A stretch of 64,000 bases of DNA from Paucibacter_B soli (GTDB lineage: Bacteria; Pseudomonadota; Gammaproteobacteria; Burkholderiales; Burkholderiaceae_C): positions 72,998 to 136,997 of the forward strand of contig NZ_JBBHJW010000013.1 of the NCBI RefSeq assembly GCF_037482845.1, read 5' to 3'. The position numbers were made by a program, and so were the translations under genes. Below are positions 15,283 to 27,023 of the stretch, in pieces. The notes beneath the pieces are model-generated. The model was not told the DNA's origin and searched no databases. It saw only the letters and a list, made by a program, of their open reading frames with translations. Within the stretch, counting starts at the first letter, position 1, and every line of letters begins with the position of its first letter.

Positions 15283-17808
15283 TCAGTTGTTGCTGGTGGC
15301 CCGCACCTCGGCGAGCGTGGTGATGCCTTGGAGCACCTTGACGATGCCGTCCTGGCGCAGCGTGCGCATGCCCTCAAGCATGGCGGCCTGCTGGATCTCC
15401 TCGGCGCGCGCGCCGGTCTGGATCAGGCGGCGTATCGGCCGCGTCACGCTCAGCAGCTCGTGCAGGCCGGCACGGCCCTTGAAACCGCTGTGATCGCATT
15501 GCGTGCAGCCGGGGCTGTGGAAATGCATCAGCTGGCCGCGCGCGCCATGCTCGGCCTGCCATTCGGCCAGCAGGGCCTGGCGTGTCGGGCGCTGGGCGGG
15601 ATCGAAGGCGTGCAAGTAATCGTCCAGCAACTCGGTCAGCGCGGCCTCGGCGATCGGCTCGGAACGGCGGCAGCTGGGGCATAGGCGGCGCACCAGGCGC
15701 TGGGCCAGCACCGCCAAGAGCGAGTCGGCGAAGTTGAAGGGGTCCATGCCCATGTCCAGCAGGCGCGTGACCGTTTCGGGCGCGCTGTTGGTGTGCAGGG
15801 TGGAGAGCACCAGGTGGCCGGTCAGCGAGGCCTCGACGGCGATCTGCGCGGTCTCCTCGTCGCGGATCTCGCCCACCATGATGACATCCGGGTCGGCGCG
15901 CAAAAAGGCGCGCAGGGCCTTGGCAAAGGTCCAGTCGATCTTGGGATTCACCTGCACCTGGCGCAGCCCGGCCTGGGTGATTTCGACCGGGTCCTCGGCG
16001 GTCCAGATCTTGCGCTCGGGCGTGTTGATCTGGCTCAGCACCGAGTGCAGGGTGGTGGTCTTGCCCGAGCCGGTGGGGCCCACGCACAGCACCATGCCAT
16101 AGGGGCGCTGCACCGCGGCCTCGAGCGCGCGGCGGTTGTGCGGCGTGAGGCCCAGCTGCTCGATCGGGATCGGCCTGGCCGAGGCCAGGATGCGCATCAC
16201 CACGTCTTCCAGGCCGTTGCTGGTGGGAATGGTGGCGACGCGCAGCTCCAGCTTGTGCTGGGGCGAGAAGCGCGCGAAGTTGATCTTGCCGTCCTGCGGC
16301 TTGCGGCGCTCGGAGATGTCGAGGTCGCACATGATCTTGATGCGCGCGATCATGGCGCTGCGGTAGGTGTGCGGCAGCTCCAGATAGGGGTGCAGCACGC
16401 CGTCCTTGCGGAAGCGGATCTTGAGCTTTTCGCGCCCCGGGTGGGTTTCGATATGGATGTCGGACACGCCCTGCGCATGCGCCTCGATGATCATGGTGTT
16501 GATCATGCGCACCAGCGAGTTGTCGCTCTGCTCGATCGGGCTCTCGTCCTCGCGCGAACTGCTCGCCTGGCCCTCGCGCTCCAGGGTCTCGACCAGCTTG
16601 TCGGCGTTGTCGAGCACGAAGTCGGCCTGCAGCGGCGGCAACCCGATCTCGCGTGCGCTGATCGGCTCGGTGCCGAAGCGGCTGTAGGCGGCCGGGATCG
16701 CAAACGCCAGGCTGCCCAGCTTGGCCAGGGTGGGCACGAGCTTGAGCTGCGAGACGAATTCAGCCTCGTCGATCGCATCGCGCCGCGTCGGGTCCTCCAT
16801 CGCGACGATCAGCTTGCCCTCGCGCAGCACCAGCGGCAGGATCTCCAGTCGCTTGGCCACCGAATGCGGCAGCTTGCGCACCGCATCGGGTTCGACCGGG
16901 AAATGCTCGACGTCGACGAGCGGATAACCCATCTTGCGCGCCAGCGCCGACTGCAGCTGCTGGCGGCTGACGATGCCGCGGCGCACCAGCAGCTCGCCCA
17001 GCGGCACCGAGCGGTCCATGCGTTGCTGGGCCAGCGCGTCCTCGAGCTGCTGGGGCGAGACCAGGTCCAGCGCCAGCAGGGCCTCGCCGATGCGCACCAT
17101 GGGCATGCGGGCCTGCTGCTCGATCGCCTGCAGCAGCTGCTCGGCGCTGACGATTTGCTGCGCCACCAGGATGTCGCCGACGCGGCGGCTGCGCAGGTCC
17201 TGCTGCTCGCGCGCCACTTCCTCCACCTGTTCCTCGGTGACCAGGGCCTCCTGCACCAGCACCTCGCCGATGCGCTCGCCGAGTTCGACGCTGCCCAGCA
17301 CCTCGCGCGGGATGAAGACGCAGCGCACCGCGTCGTTGCCCTCGCTCAAGGGCGGGAACAGGAACAGGCCGTTGTTATCGTGCTGGTGGCCTATGGTCGT
17401 GCCGCTGAATTCGCCACCGCCCTGGAACAGCACCTTGAAGCTGCTGCGCGGGCGCTGGTCAAGGCTCAGGCGCACATCGGGTTGATCGGTCTCGCGCGGC
17501 GCGGCCGGGATCACGCGCATCAGCTTGAGCGCGCGTATCTGCCCGAACTTCACCGCCATGGCATTGCGTGCCGGTGGCACATTCACCTGCAGCGTGCGTT
17601 CGGCCGCCGAGATCAGGAGCACCGAGCCGACGGTGCGGCTGTTGTTGGGGCCGATGATCTCGCAGGCCTCGGGGCCGATATGGGCGCTGGGCTGCGGATA
17701 GGCGGCAAACGGCGGGGTGGGCCAGTAGAACAGCGCGTCCGGCGTCGCGTCGCTGCCTGGCTTGGGCGCATAGGGCCAGCTCAGTGGGACGGACGGGTCT
17801 GCGGACAT
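15283..17808 (-). CDS. Second GspE/PilB-type ATPase with four tandem MshEN-like repeats
   Basis: The start MSADPSVPL at 17806-17808 has AGGAG 8 nt upstream; earlier codons lack one. The product has 841 residues. Residues 55-170 form an unassigned beta-rich N-terminal domain (RTVGSVLLISAAERTLQVNV). Residues 178-295 contain four MshEN-like repeats whose Gly residues fall at 181, 211, 241 and 271, an exact 30-residue period. A GspE core follows: Walker A GPTGSGKT at 577-584, AEDPVEITQAGLRQ, RADPDVIMVGEIRD, GHLVLSTLHTNSA, and Cys pairs (CPSC, CTQCDHSGF). It is the first gene of the leftward MSHA run and ends 6 bp before mshE. It may be an alternative extension motor or serve another system; which is unknown. 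Confidence 0.88.
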   Translation of the reverse strand: MSADPSVPLSWPYAPKPGSDATPDALFYWPTPPFAAYPQPSAHIGPEACEIIGPNNSRTVGSVLLISAAERTLQVNVPPARNAMAVKFGQIRALKLMRVIPAAPRETDQPDVRLSLDQRPRSSFKVLFQGGGEFSGTTIGHQHDNNGLFLFPPLSEGNDAVRCVFIPREVLGSVELGERIGEVLVQEALVTEEQVEEVAREQQDLRSRRVGDILVAQQIVSAEQLLQAIEQQARMPMVRIGEALLALDLVSPQQLEDALAQQRMDRSVPLGELLVRRGIVSRQQLQSALARKMGYPLVDVEHFPVEPDAVRKLPHSVAKRLEILPLVLREGKLIVAMEDPTRRDAIDEAEFVSQLKLVPTLAKLGSLAFAIPAAYSRFGTEPISAREIGLPPLQADFVLDNADKLVETLEREGQASSSREDESPIEQSDNSLVRMINTMIIEAHAQGVSDIHIETHPGREKLKIRFRKDGVLHPYLELPHTYRSAMIARIKIMCDLDISERRKPQDGKINFARFSPQHKLELRVATIPTSNGLEDVVMRILASARPIPIEQLGLTPHNRRALEAAVQRPYGMVLCVGPTGSGKTTTLHSVLSQINTPERKIWTAEDPVEITQAGLRQVQVNPKIDWTFAKALRAFLRADPDVIMVGEIRDEETAQIAVEASLTGHLVLSTLHTNSAPETVTRLLDMGMDPFNFADSLLAVLAQRLVRRLCPSCRRSEPIAEAALTELLDDYLHAFDPAQRPTRQALLAEWQAEHGARGQLMHFHSPGCTQCDHSGFKGRAGLHELLSVTRPIRRLIQTGARAEEIQQAAMLEGMRTLRQDGIVKVLQGITTLAEVRATSNN

Positions 17809-17922
17809 CGAAGGGCTCCTAGGGTTCGGCGGGCGTGCACGCGCGTACGCGGCCGCGCCACGTCCTGCCATGCTAAGCCCTGCGGCGCCCGCTGGTCAGC
17901 GGAACTGGGCCCGGGCCCCGGC
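17809..17922 (-). other. Gap upstream of the MSHA operon
   Basis: These 114 bp separate dctM from the first MSHA gene and are the likely site of the operon promoter. I see GC palindromes (GGGCCCGGGCCC-like at about 17907-17918) but no convincing promoter. A TGGC...TGGC pair near 17856-17871 resembles sigma-54 but has the wrong spacing. Confidence 0.3.
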
Positions 17923-19224
17923 TCAATTCCGCATCCGCTGTGGCAAATAGGTGACGATCTCGGGCAGCAGGTAGATCAGCGCCACCGCGGCGAACAGCAG
18001 CAGGAAGAAGGGCAGGGCCATGCGCGCCAGGCTGCCGATCTCGCGCCCCGTCATGCCCTGCAGCACGAAGAGGTTGAAGCCCACCGGCGGCGTGATCTGC
18101 GCCATCTCCACCACCAGCACGATGAAGATGCCGAACCACAGCGGGTCGATGCCGGCGCGCTGCACCGTGGGCATGATCACGCCCATGGTCAGCACCACCA
18201 TCGAGATGCCGTCCAGGAAGCAGCCCAGCACCACATAGAAGAGCAGCAGGCCCAGCAGCAGGCCCAGCGGGCTCAGCCCCAGGCTTGCGATCCATTCGGC
18301 CAGGTGCCGCGGCAGGCCGATATAGCCCATCGCCAGGGTCAGGAAGGAGGCGCCGGCCAGGATCAGCGCGATCATGCAGTACAGCCGGGTGGCGCCCATC
18401 AGCGCAGCGCGGAAGTTGGCCCAGCCCAGCGAGCCCTGCAGGCCCGACAGCAGCAAGGCCCCCAGCACGCCCACCGCCGCGGCCTCGGTGGCGGTGGCGA
18501 TGCCGGTGTAGATCGAACCCAGCACCGCGGCGATCAGCAGCAGCACCGGGATCAGGCTGCGCGAGGCGGCGAGCTTTTGCGCCAGGCTCAGCGGCGCATC
18601 GGCGGGCGGGATCAGCTCGGGATGGCGCCAGGCCCACAGCACCAGATAGCCCGAGAACAGCGCGGCCAGCAGCAGGCCCGGCAGCACGCCGGCCATGAAG
18701 AGCGCGGAGATCGAGACATCGGCCATCACGCCGTAGACGATCATGATGATGGAGGGCGGGATCAGCAGGCCCAGGGTGCCGGCGCCGGCCAGCGAGCCGA
18801 TCGCGATCTGGTCGGGGTAGCCGCGCCGCTTCAACTCGGGCAGGGTCATCTTGCCGATGGTGGCACAGGTGGCGGCGCTGGAGCCCGAGACCGCCGCGAA
18901 GATCGCGCAGCCCACCACATTGGTGTGCAGCAGCCGCCCCGGCAGGGCCTGCATCCAGGGCGCCAGGCCCTTGAACATATCGCTGGACAAGCGGGTACGG
19001 AACAGGATCTCGCCCATCCAGATGAACAGCGGCAGGGCGGTCAGCGTCCACGAGGACGAGCTGCCCCAGATCGTCACCGCCATCGCGTCGCCCGCCGGGC
19101 GCGCGCTGAACAGCTGCATGCCCAGCCAGGCCACGCCCGACAGGGCCAGGCCTATCCAGACCCCGCTGCCCAGGATGGCAAACAGGGCGAGCACCAGAAT
19201 GAGGGTGATGGCGATATCGTTCAT
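17923..19224 (-). CDS. dctM: TRAP transporter large permease (DctM)
   Basis: A 433-residue inner-membrane protein of the DctM family, starting MNDIAIT at 19222-19224 and overlapping the dctQ stop as ATGA. About twelve hydrophobic segments are visible. Family motifs include WTLTALPLFIWMGEILF near 57-73, SGSSAATCATIGKM near 111-124, AGAGTLGLLIPPSIIMIVYG near 143-162, and the C-terminal ITPPVGFNLFVLQG. It uses the sodium or proton gradient to import a substrate delivered by the DctP-like binding protein. The divergent neighbours point to a 5-oxoproline or related acid as substrate, which is inference. Confidence 0.93.
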   Translation of the reverse strand: MNDIAITLILVLALFAILGSGVWIGLALSGVAWLGMQLFSARPAGDAMAVTIWGSSSSWTLTALPLFIWMGEILFRTRLSSDMFKGLAPWMQALPGRLLHTNVVGCAIFAAVSGSSAATCATIGKMTLPELKRRGYPDQIAIGSLAGAGTLGLLIPPSIIMIVYGVMADVSISALFMAGVLPGLLLAALFSGYLVLWAWRHPELIPPADAPLSLAQKLAASRSLIPVLLLIAAVLGSIYTGIATATEAAAVGVLGALLLSGLQGSLGWANFRAALMGATRLYCMIALILAGASFLTLAMGYIGLPRHLAEWIASLGLSPLGLLLGLLLFYVVLGCFLDGISMVVLTMGVIMPTVQRAGIDPLWFGIFIVLVVEMAQITPPVGFNLFVLQGMTGREIGSLARMALPFFLLLFAAVALIYLLPEIVTYLPQRMRN

Positions 19225-19730
19225 TCGTTGTGCAGGGCTTCGTTGGGCTGGCTGCTGCGGCGCGTGCCGCGCCACTCCAGCCACCATTCGTCGACAAAGG
19301 CGATTGCCAGCACCAGGCTGCCCGCCGCCATGCTCAGCTGCGGCAGCCACAGCGGGGTGGCGTCGTTGAGGGTTGAGACGTCGTGGAAGACCCAAGACTG
19401 CCACACCAGGCGCAGGCTGTACCAGGCCGTGACGCCGGCCAGCAGGCTGGCCATGCTGAGCGCCAGCAGCTCCAGCCTGTGGCGGGCCCTGGCGCCCAGC
19501 GCATGCAGCACCAGCGTGACGCGGATATGCTCGCCGCGCTTGAGCGTGTGGGCCAGCGCCAGGAAGCTGCTGGCCGCCATCAGGTAGCCGGCATAGGCGT
19601 CGGTGCCGGGCAGATAGAAATTCAGCTGGCGCCCCAGCACCGCCAGCAGCACCATCAGCAACAGGCCGACCATGAAGAGCGCCGCCAGCGCGGCCGCGCC
19701 GTCGTAGAGCGCGTCCAGCCAGCGCCTCAT
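19221..19730 (-). CDS. dctQ: TRAP transporter small permease (DctQ)
   Basis: A 169-residue DctQ-family protein starting MRRWLDALYDG. Four membrane helices are apparent (about 11-32, 47-62, 83-105, 127-148), with the family's ORQLNF-like segment (VLGRQLNFYLPGTDAY) between the first two and GEHIRVTLV after the second. It pairs with DctM to form the permease. It overlaps both neighbours by 4 bp. The tail SSQPNEALHNE is hydrophilic and cytoplasmic. Confidence 0.9.
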   Translation of the reverse strand: MRRWLDALYDGAAALAALFMVGLLLMVLLAVLGRQLNFYLPGTDAYAGYLMAASSFLALAHTLKRGEHIRVTLVLHALGARARHRLELLALSMASLLAGVTAWYSLRLVWQSWVFHDVSTLNDATPLWLPQLSMAAGSLVLAIAFVDEWWLEWRGTRRSSQPNEALHNE

Positions 19731-20698
19731 GGCTTGCGGTAGGCGGCGAGCAAGGCCTGACCCTCGGCGCCGGCCTTCTTCTCCCAGTCGGCCAGCATCA
19801 GGCCGCCCATCTGCTGCAGGTCCTGCAGCAGCTTGGCCGGCGGGGTCATGATCTTCATGCCCTTGTCTGCCAGGGCCTTCTTGGTCCAGTCGTTCTTTTC
19901 CTGGCTGAGCTTCCAGCCGCGTTCCTCGGCCGCGCTGGCGGCCTGCAGCAGCGCGTCCTGGCTGGGCTTGTCGAGGGCCTCGAAGGCCTTCTTGTTGACG
20001 ATCACCGCGTTCTTGGGCAACCAGGCCTGGGTGTCGTAGAAGTACTTGACGCTCTCGTAGGTCTTGCTGTCGTAGCCGGTGGCGCCCGAGGACATATAGG
20101 ACTCGACCACGCCGGTGGCCAGCGCCTGGCTCAGCTCGGCGGCCTGGATGGTGACCGGCTGGGCGCCGATCAGCTCGGCGATCTTGGCCGTGGCCGGGCT
20201 GTAGGCGCGCCACTTGATGCCGCGCATATCGGCCACCGAGCTGATCTCCTTCTTCACGAAGATGCCCTGCGGCGGCCAGGCCACCGCATACAGCAGCTGC
20301 ATGCCCTGCGCGTTCAGCAGCTTGTTGAGAAAGGGCTTTTGCGCCGCGGCCAGCTTGCGCGCCTGCGCATAGCCGCTGGCCAGCAGCGGGATGCCGTCGA
20401 CGCCGAAGAGCGGGTTCTCGTTCTCGAAATTGGCCAGCAGCAGCTCGCCGATCTGCGCCTGGCCGCCCTGCACCGCGCGCTTGATCTCGCCGGCCTTGAA
20501 CAGCGAGGCGTTCGCGTGCACGGTGATCTTGAGCCTGCCGGCGCTGGCCTTCTCGACCTCGGCGGCGAATTGCTGCAGGTTCTCGGTGTGGAAGTTGCTG
20601 GCCGGGTAGGCCGAGGGCAGGTCCCATTTGGTCTGGGCCAAGGCCTGGCTGCAGGCGAGGCCCAGCAGGCACAGTGACAGCTGGCGGCGACGGTTCAT
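19727..20698 (-). CDS. dctP: TRAP transporter substrate-binding protein (DctP family)
   Basis: The start MNRRRQLS at 20696-20698 has AAGGAG 7 nt upstream. The 323-residue product has a signal peptide cut near residue 22 (SQALA then QTKWDLP). DctP-family marks include a periplasmic start WDLPSAYPASNFH, KITVHANASLFKAGEIKRAVQGGQAQIGE near 57-85 and MRGIKWRAYSPATAK near 157-171, where the Arg usually contacts the ligand carboxylate. It would capture an organic acid in the periplasm. It faces the winged-helix regulator gene across 145 bp, so both may be controlled from that gap. Confidence 0.91.
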   Translation of the reverse strand: MNRRRQLSLCLLGLACSQALAQTKWDLPSAYPASNFHTENLQQFAAEVEKASAGRLKITVHANASLFKAGEIKRAVQGGQAQIGELLLANFENENPLFGVDGIPLLASGYAQARKLAAAQKPFLNKLLNAQGMQLLYAVAWPPQGIFVKKEISSVADMRGIKWRAYSPATAKIAELIGAQPVTIQAAELSQALATGVVESYMSSGATGYDSKTYESVKYFYDTQAWLPKNAVIVNKKAFEALDKPSQDALLQAASAAEERGWKLSQEKNDWTKKALADKGMKIMTPPAKLLQDLQQMGGLMLADWEKKAGAEGQALLAAYRKP

Positions 20699-20843
20699 GG
20701 CGCTCTCCTTGACGGTGTACACGGCGGATGCCGCAGCATCGGCGATGGCGGCCCGCGCGCCGATCGGGGTTGACCCCAGGATCAGGGTTTTTTGGCGATA
20801 TGCCGATAAATCGTCAATAAAATGCCGGCATCAAAGGAGCAGC
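20699..20843. promoter_or_regulatory. Divergent regulatory gap between dctP and the winged-helix regulator
   Basis: This 145-bp gap lies between divergent transcripts. Its right half is AT-rich compared with the surroundings and has a perfect 10-bp palindrome ATGCCGGCAT at 20822-20831, with an imperfect partner GGCGATATGCC about 30 bp upstream. These are candidate operator halves for the regulator encoded from 20844. No exact promoter is claimed. Confidence 0.4.
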
Positions 20844-21391
20844 ATGAGCCGCAGCAGCACTAGTAGAGCCAAGCCCGGCAAGGCGCGGCCGCCGGCCAAG
20901 TCGGCCGGCATCGTCTCTTCCTCGCACCTGGTGTCGCCGCGCAGCGTCGAGCTGAGCGAGTTCGAGTTCGGCCTGATCGTGGCCTGGAATGCCTTCTCGC
21001 GCTGGGCCATGCGCTGCATGGCCGCGGCCGGGCGTGGCGACCTGGCGATCACCGACGTGCTGGTGCTGCACCATGTGAACCACCGCGCGCGCAACAAGAA
21101 GCTGGCCGACATCTGCTTCGTGCTGAACTACGAGGACACGCATGTGGTGGCCTATGCGCTCAAGAAACTGCTGGCGGCCGGCCTGGTGAGCGCCGAGAAG
21201 CAGGGCAAGGAGGTCTTCTACAGCCCCACGCCCGAGGGCGAGGCGCTGGTGGAGCGTTACCGCGAGGTGCGCGAGACCTGCCTGATGGACAGCTTCGACG
21301 CCGAGCTCAACCACGACATCGGCGCCCACGCGCGGCTGCTGCGCAGCATGTCGGGCATGTATGACCAGGCGGCGCGTGCCGCCAGCTCGCT

Positions 21392-21395
<4 letters not shown>
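20844..21395 (+). CDS. MarR-like winged-helix regulator of the oxoprolinase genes
   Basis: The ATG at 20844 has AAAGGAG 5 nt upstream, so the longer upstream reading is rejected. The 183-residue protein has a basic, flexible N-terminus and a winged-helix DNA-binding core: ITDVLVLHHVNHRARNKKLA near 72-91 as the first helices, then EDTHVVAYALKKLLAAGLV near 101-119 as recognition helix, and a wing ending KEVFYSPTPEGEAL. Such proteins often precede hydantoinase/oxoprolinase genes. Its stop overlaps the start of the oxoprolinase gene (ATGA), so it probably reports on the same substrate and may also control the divergent TRAP genes. Confidence 0.85.
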
Positions 21396-25194
<3,799 letters not shown>

Positions 25195-25198
<4 letters not shown>

Positions 25199-25845
25199 AG
25201 CGGGGGGGCGTCATCTTGCTGACGGGCTTCGAGCCCTTTGGCGGCGAGCACATCAACCCCTCCTGGGAGGTGGCCCGGGCGCTGGACGGCGAACTCATTG
25301 CTGGCGCCAGGGTGCAGGCGCTGCAGCTGCCCTGCGTGTTCGGCGCGGCCTTGCAGGGCCTGGCCCAGGGCATTGCGCAACACCGGCCGGCCATGGTGCT
25401 GGCGCTGGGCCAGGCCGCCGGGCGCAGCGAACTCTCGGTGGAGCGCGTGGCCATCAATGTGGACGATGCGCGCATCGCCGACAACCGCGGCAGCCAGCCG
25501 ATCGACGAGGCGGTGATCGCGGGCGCGCCGGCGGCCTATTTCTCGACCCTGCCGATCAAGTCCATGGTGGCGGCGCTGCGAGTGGCCGGCTATCCGGCGG
25601 GCGTCTCGCAAAGTGCCGGCACCTTTGTCTGCAACCATCTGTTCTACGGCATGCAGCACCAGCTCGCCGGCAGCGAGGTGCGCAGCGGCTTCTTGCACAT
25701 CCCCTTGCTGCCCCAGCAGGCAGCGCTGCAGCCGGGCCAGCCCAGCATGGCGCTGGAAACCATGATTGCCGGCGTGCGCCTGGCGCTGGGCGTGGCCTGG
25801 CGCGTCAGGAACGATGTGCGCCAGGGCGGTGGCACGATCGCCTGA
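25195..25845 (+). CDS. pcp: Pyroglutamyl-peptidase I (peptidase C15)
   Basis: A 216-residue cytoplasmic cysteine peptidase that removes N-terminal pyroglutamate (5-oxoproline) from peptides. The start ATG at 25195 overlaps the oxoprolinase stop as ATGA and has GAGGAG upstream. The catalytic triad is visible: Glu in VERVAIN near 82, Cys in GTFVCNHLFY near 147, His in GFLHIP near 169. The N-terminal LTGFEPFGG is the family signature. Its product is the substrate of the preceding oxoprolinase, so the two form one pathway from pyroglutamyl peptides to glutamate. Confidence 0.94.
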
Positions 25846-25849
25846 CGCT

Positions 25850-26047
25850 CTATTCCTTCTCGCTGTAGCTGCGCCAGCGCTGGCTGGCCGCGCGCATCAG
25901 CGCCCATTGCTGGGCCACACGCGGGCAGGCATCGCAGGCCAGCATATGAAGGCGCAGCACGAGGCGCTCGCGCCAGGGCAGGCGCCGCTCCTCGGCCTGC
26001 ATGAGCAGCAGGCTGACTTGTTGGCAGGTGCGCCGCATCATCATCAC
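25850..26047 (-). CDS. Short zinc-finger anti-sigma factor
   Basis: A 65-residue protein with a single zf-HC2 (ZAS-like) domain: helix ERLVLRLHMLACDACPRVAQQ contains His-x3-Cys-x2-Cys. No membrane segment is present, so it should be soluble. It starts directly after the sigma-factor stop: GTG at 26045-26047 followed by three ATG codons, with AAGGAG upstream; the first ATG (26042-26044) is equally likely. Its place right after the ECF gene makes it the likely anti-sigma partner. Zinc anti-sigma domains can sense thiol oxidation or metals; what this one senses is unknown. Confidence 0.78.
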   Translation of the reverse strand: MMMMRRTCQQVSLLLMQAEERRLPWRERLVLRLHMLACDACPRVAQQWALMRAASQRWRSYSEKE

Positions 26048-26611
26048 TCAGGACTCCTTGGCACTGCTGAACCAGTTCAGCTGCAGGCATTCGCGCAAGC
26101 GCAGACGGGCTCGGTGCAGCATCACCCAGAGATTGGTCGGGCTGATCGCGAGTTCCTTACAGATCTCCTCGGTCTCCAGCTCCAGCCATTCGCGCATCAT
26201 GAAGAGCCGGCCCTGCTGCCCCGGCAGCAACTCCACGCAGGCCTCCAGTACGCGCATGAAATCCATTTGCCGCAGCGCATGCTCGGGGTCGCCCCAGTCC
26301 TGCGGGCGCTCGCGCCAGTGGCCGCTGCTGTCGAACAGCTCGTCCTCGATCGGCGCCTCGTCCTCGTGCGTGGTGGAGGTAGAAAGTTCCCGGCTGTTGC
26401 GGCGGATCTGGTCGATCAGCTTGTGCTTGAGGATGCCGATCAGCCAGGTCTTGAGCTGCGACTGGCCGGCAAAGGTCTGCGGCCGCTCGAGCGCGGCCAG
26501 CAGGGTCTCGGACACCGCGTCCTCGGCCCAGGCGGCGTTGCGCAATTGCAGGCGCGCATATTTCAGCAGCTGCGGCCGCAGGCCTTCGAGCGCGGCGGAG
26601 AAATCAGCCAT
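26048..26611 (-). CDS. ECF RNA polymerase sigma factor beside the bufferin operon
   Basis: The start MADFSAAL at 26609-26611 gives 187 residues, normal for the family; upstream codons are an extension without a ribosome site. Region 2 is visible at about 15-80 (LLKYARLQLRNAAWAEDAVSETLLAALE, LKTWLIGILKHKLID), region 4 at about 130-180 (LPGQQGRLFMMREWL, EEICKELAISPTNLWVMLHRAR). It is divergent from the bufferin operon across 122 bp and followed by a zinc anti-sigma gene. Related sigma/anti-sigma pairs sit beside many bufferin and DUF692 operons and are thought to switch them on under metal stress. Confidence 0.9.
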   Translation of the reverse strand: MADFSAALEGLRPQLLKYARLQLRNAAWAEDAVSETLLAALERPQTFAGQSQLKTWLIGILKHKLIDQIRRNSRELSTSTTHEDEAPIEDELFDSSGHWRERPQDWGDPEHALRQMDFMRVLEACVELLPGQQGRLFMMREWLELETEEICKELAISPTNLWVMLHRARLRLRECLQLNWFSSAKES

Positions 26612-26646
26612 CGGCAATCCGGAAGAATGATTTTGTGGGCCCGAGT

Positions 26647-26673
26647 GTAAGGACTGGACGCTCGCTTGCGACA
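26647..26673 (+). promoter_or_regulatory. Candidate ECF-type promoter of the bufferin operon
   Basis: GTAAGG (26647-26652) and CGACA (26669-26673) are spaced by 16 bp, close to the -35/-10 layout of ECF promoters with a GTAAC-like -35. They point to the bufA1 start at 26734. A short inverted repeat GACGC/GCGTC lies between (about 26684-26699). This is a visual match only. Confidence 0.35.
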
Positions 26674-26733
26674 CAAGGCAGGCGACGCGATGATGCGTCA
26701 CTCCAGCAACCCCATTCATCACGGAGACTTTCC

Positions 26734-27018
26734 ATGTCCACCAACCAACTGATCTCTTCCGCCCTGCTTGCCGCGCTGACGCTTGGTGCCGTCGGCCAGG
26801 CCGTGGCCGCCGACGACAAGGCCGCCAAGGAAAAATGCTTCGGCATCGTCAAGGCCGGCCAGAACGACTGCGCCAATCTGAGCGGCAGCCATTCCTGCGC
26901 CGGGCAGTCCAAGACCGATGGCTCGCCGGACGAGTGGAAGTACGTGGCCAAGGGCAGCTGCAAGACCAAGGAAATGGGCCTGACGGCCGAGGAAGCCAAG
27001 GCCAAGCTGAAGAAGTAA
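26734..27018 (+). CDS. bufA1: Bufferin-1 precursor (DUF2282)
   Basis: A 94-residue secreted precursor with GGAG upstream of its ATG. A Sec signal peptide covers residues 1-26 (ending GQAVAA). The core has four cysteines at 35, 46, 55 and 76 in the family pattern KCFGIVKAGQNDC, HSCAG and KGSC, and a charged tail (EEAKAKLKK). In bufferins the MNIO enzyme encoded next modifies core cysteines, and the exported product binds copper and protects the cell. The metal bound here is inferred from the family. The gene is followed after 5 bp by bufB. Confidence 0.9.
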   Translation: MSTNQLISSALLAALTLGAVGQAVAADDKAAKEKCFGIVKAGQNDCANLSGSHSCAGQSKTDGSPDEWKYVAKGSCKTKEMGLTAEEAKAKLKK

Positions 27019-27023
27019 TCGGC

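Noticed and set aside
12286..15684. A very long rightward open frame opposite mshG and mshE
   Set aside because: It is antisense to genes with clear motifs in all domains. Its composition (repeated Gly, Ala, His, Gln, Arg) is what high-GC shadow frames give, and it has no ribosome site or domain.
17856..17871. TGGC-N-TGGC pair upstream of the second ATPase as a sigma-54 promoter
   Set aside because: The GG-to-GC spacing is one base short and the -12 part lacks TTGC. Compare the perfect match at 59982.
15793..19587. Another long rightward frame opposite the second ATPase and dctM
   Set aside because: It has the same shadow composition and overlaps genes with Walker and TRAP motifs.
20628..20843. 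A longer regulator protein starting before 20844
   Set aside because: The extension overlaps dctP, and the only good ribosome site (AAAGGAG) lies right before the ATG at 20844.
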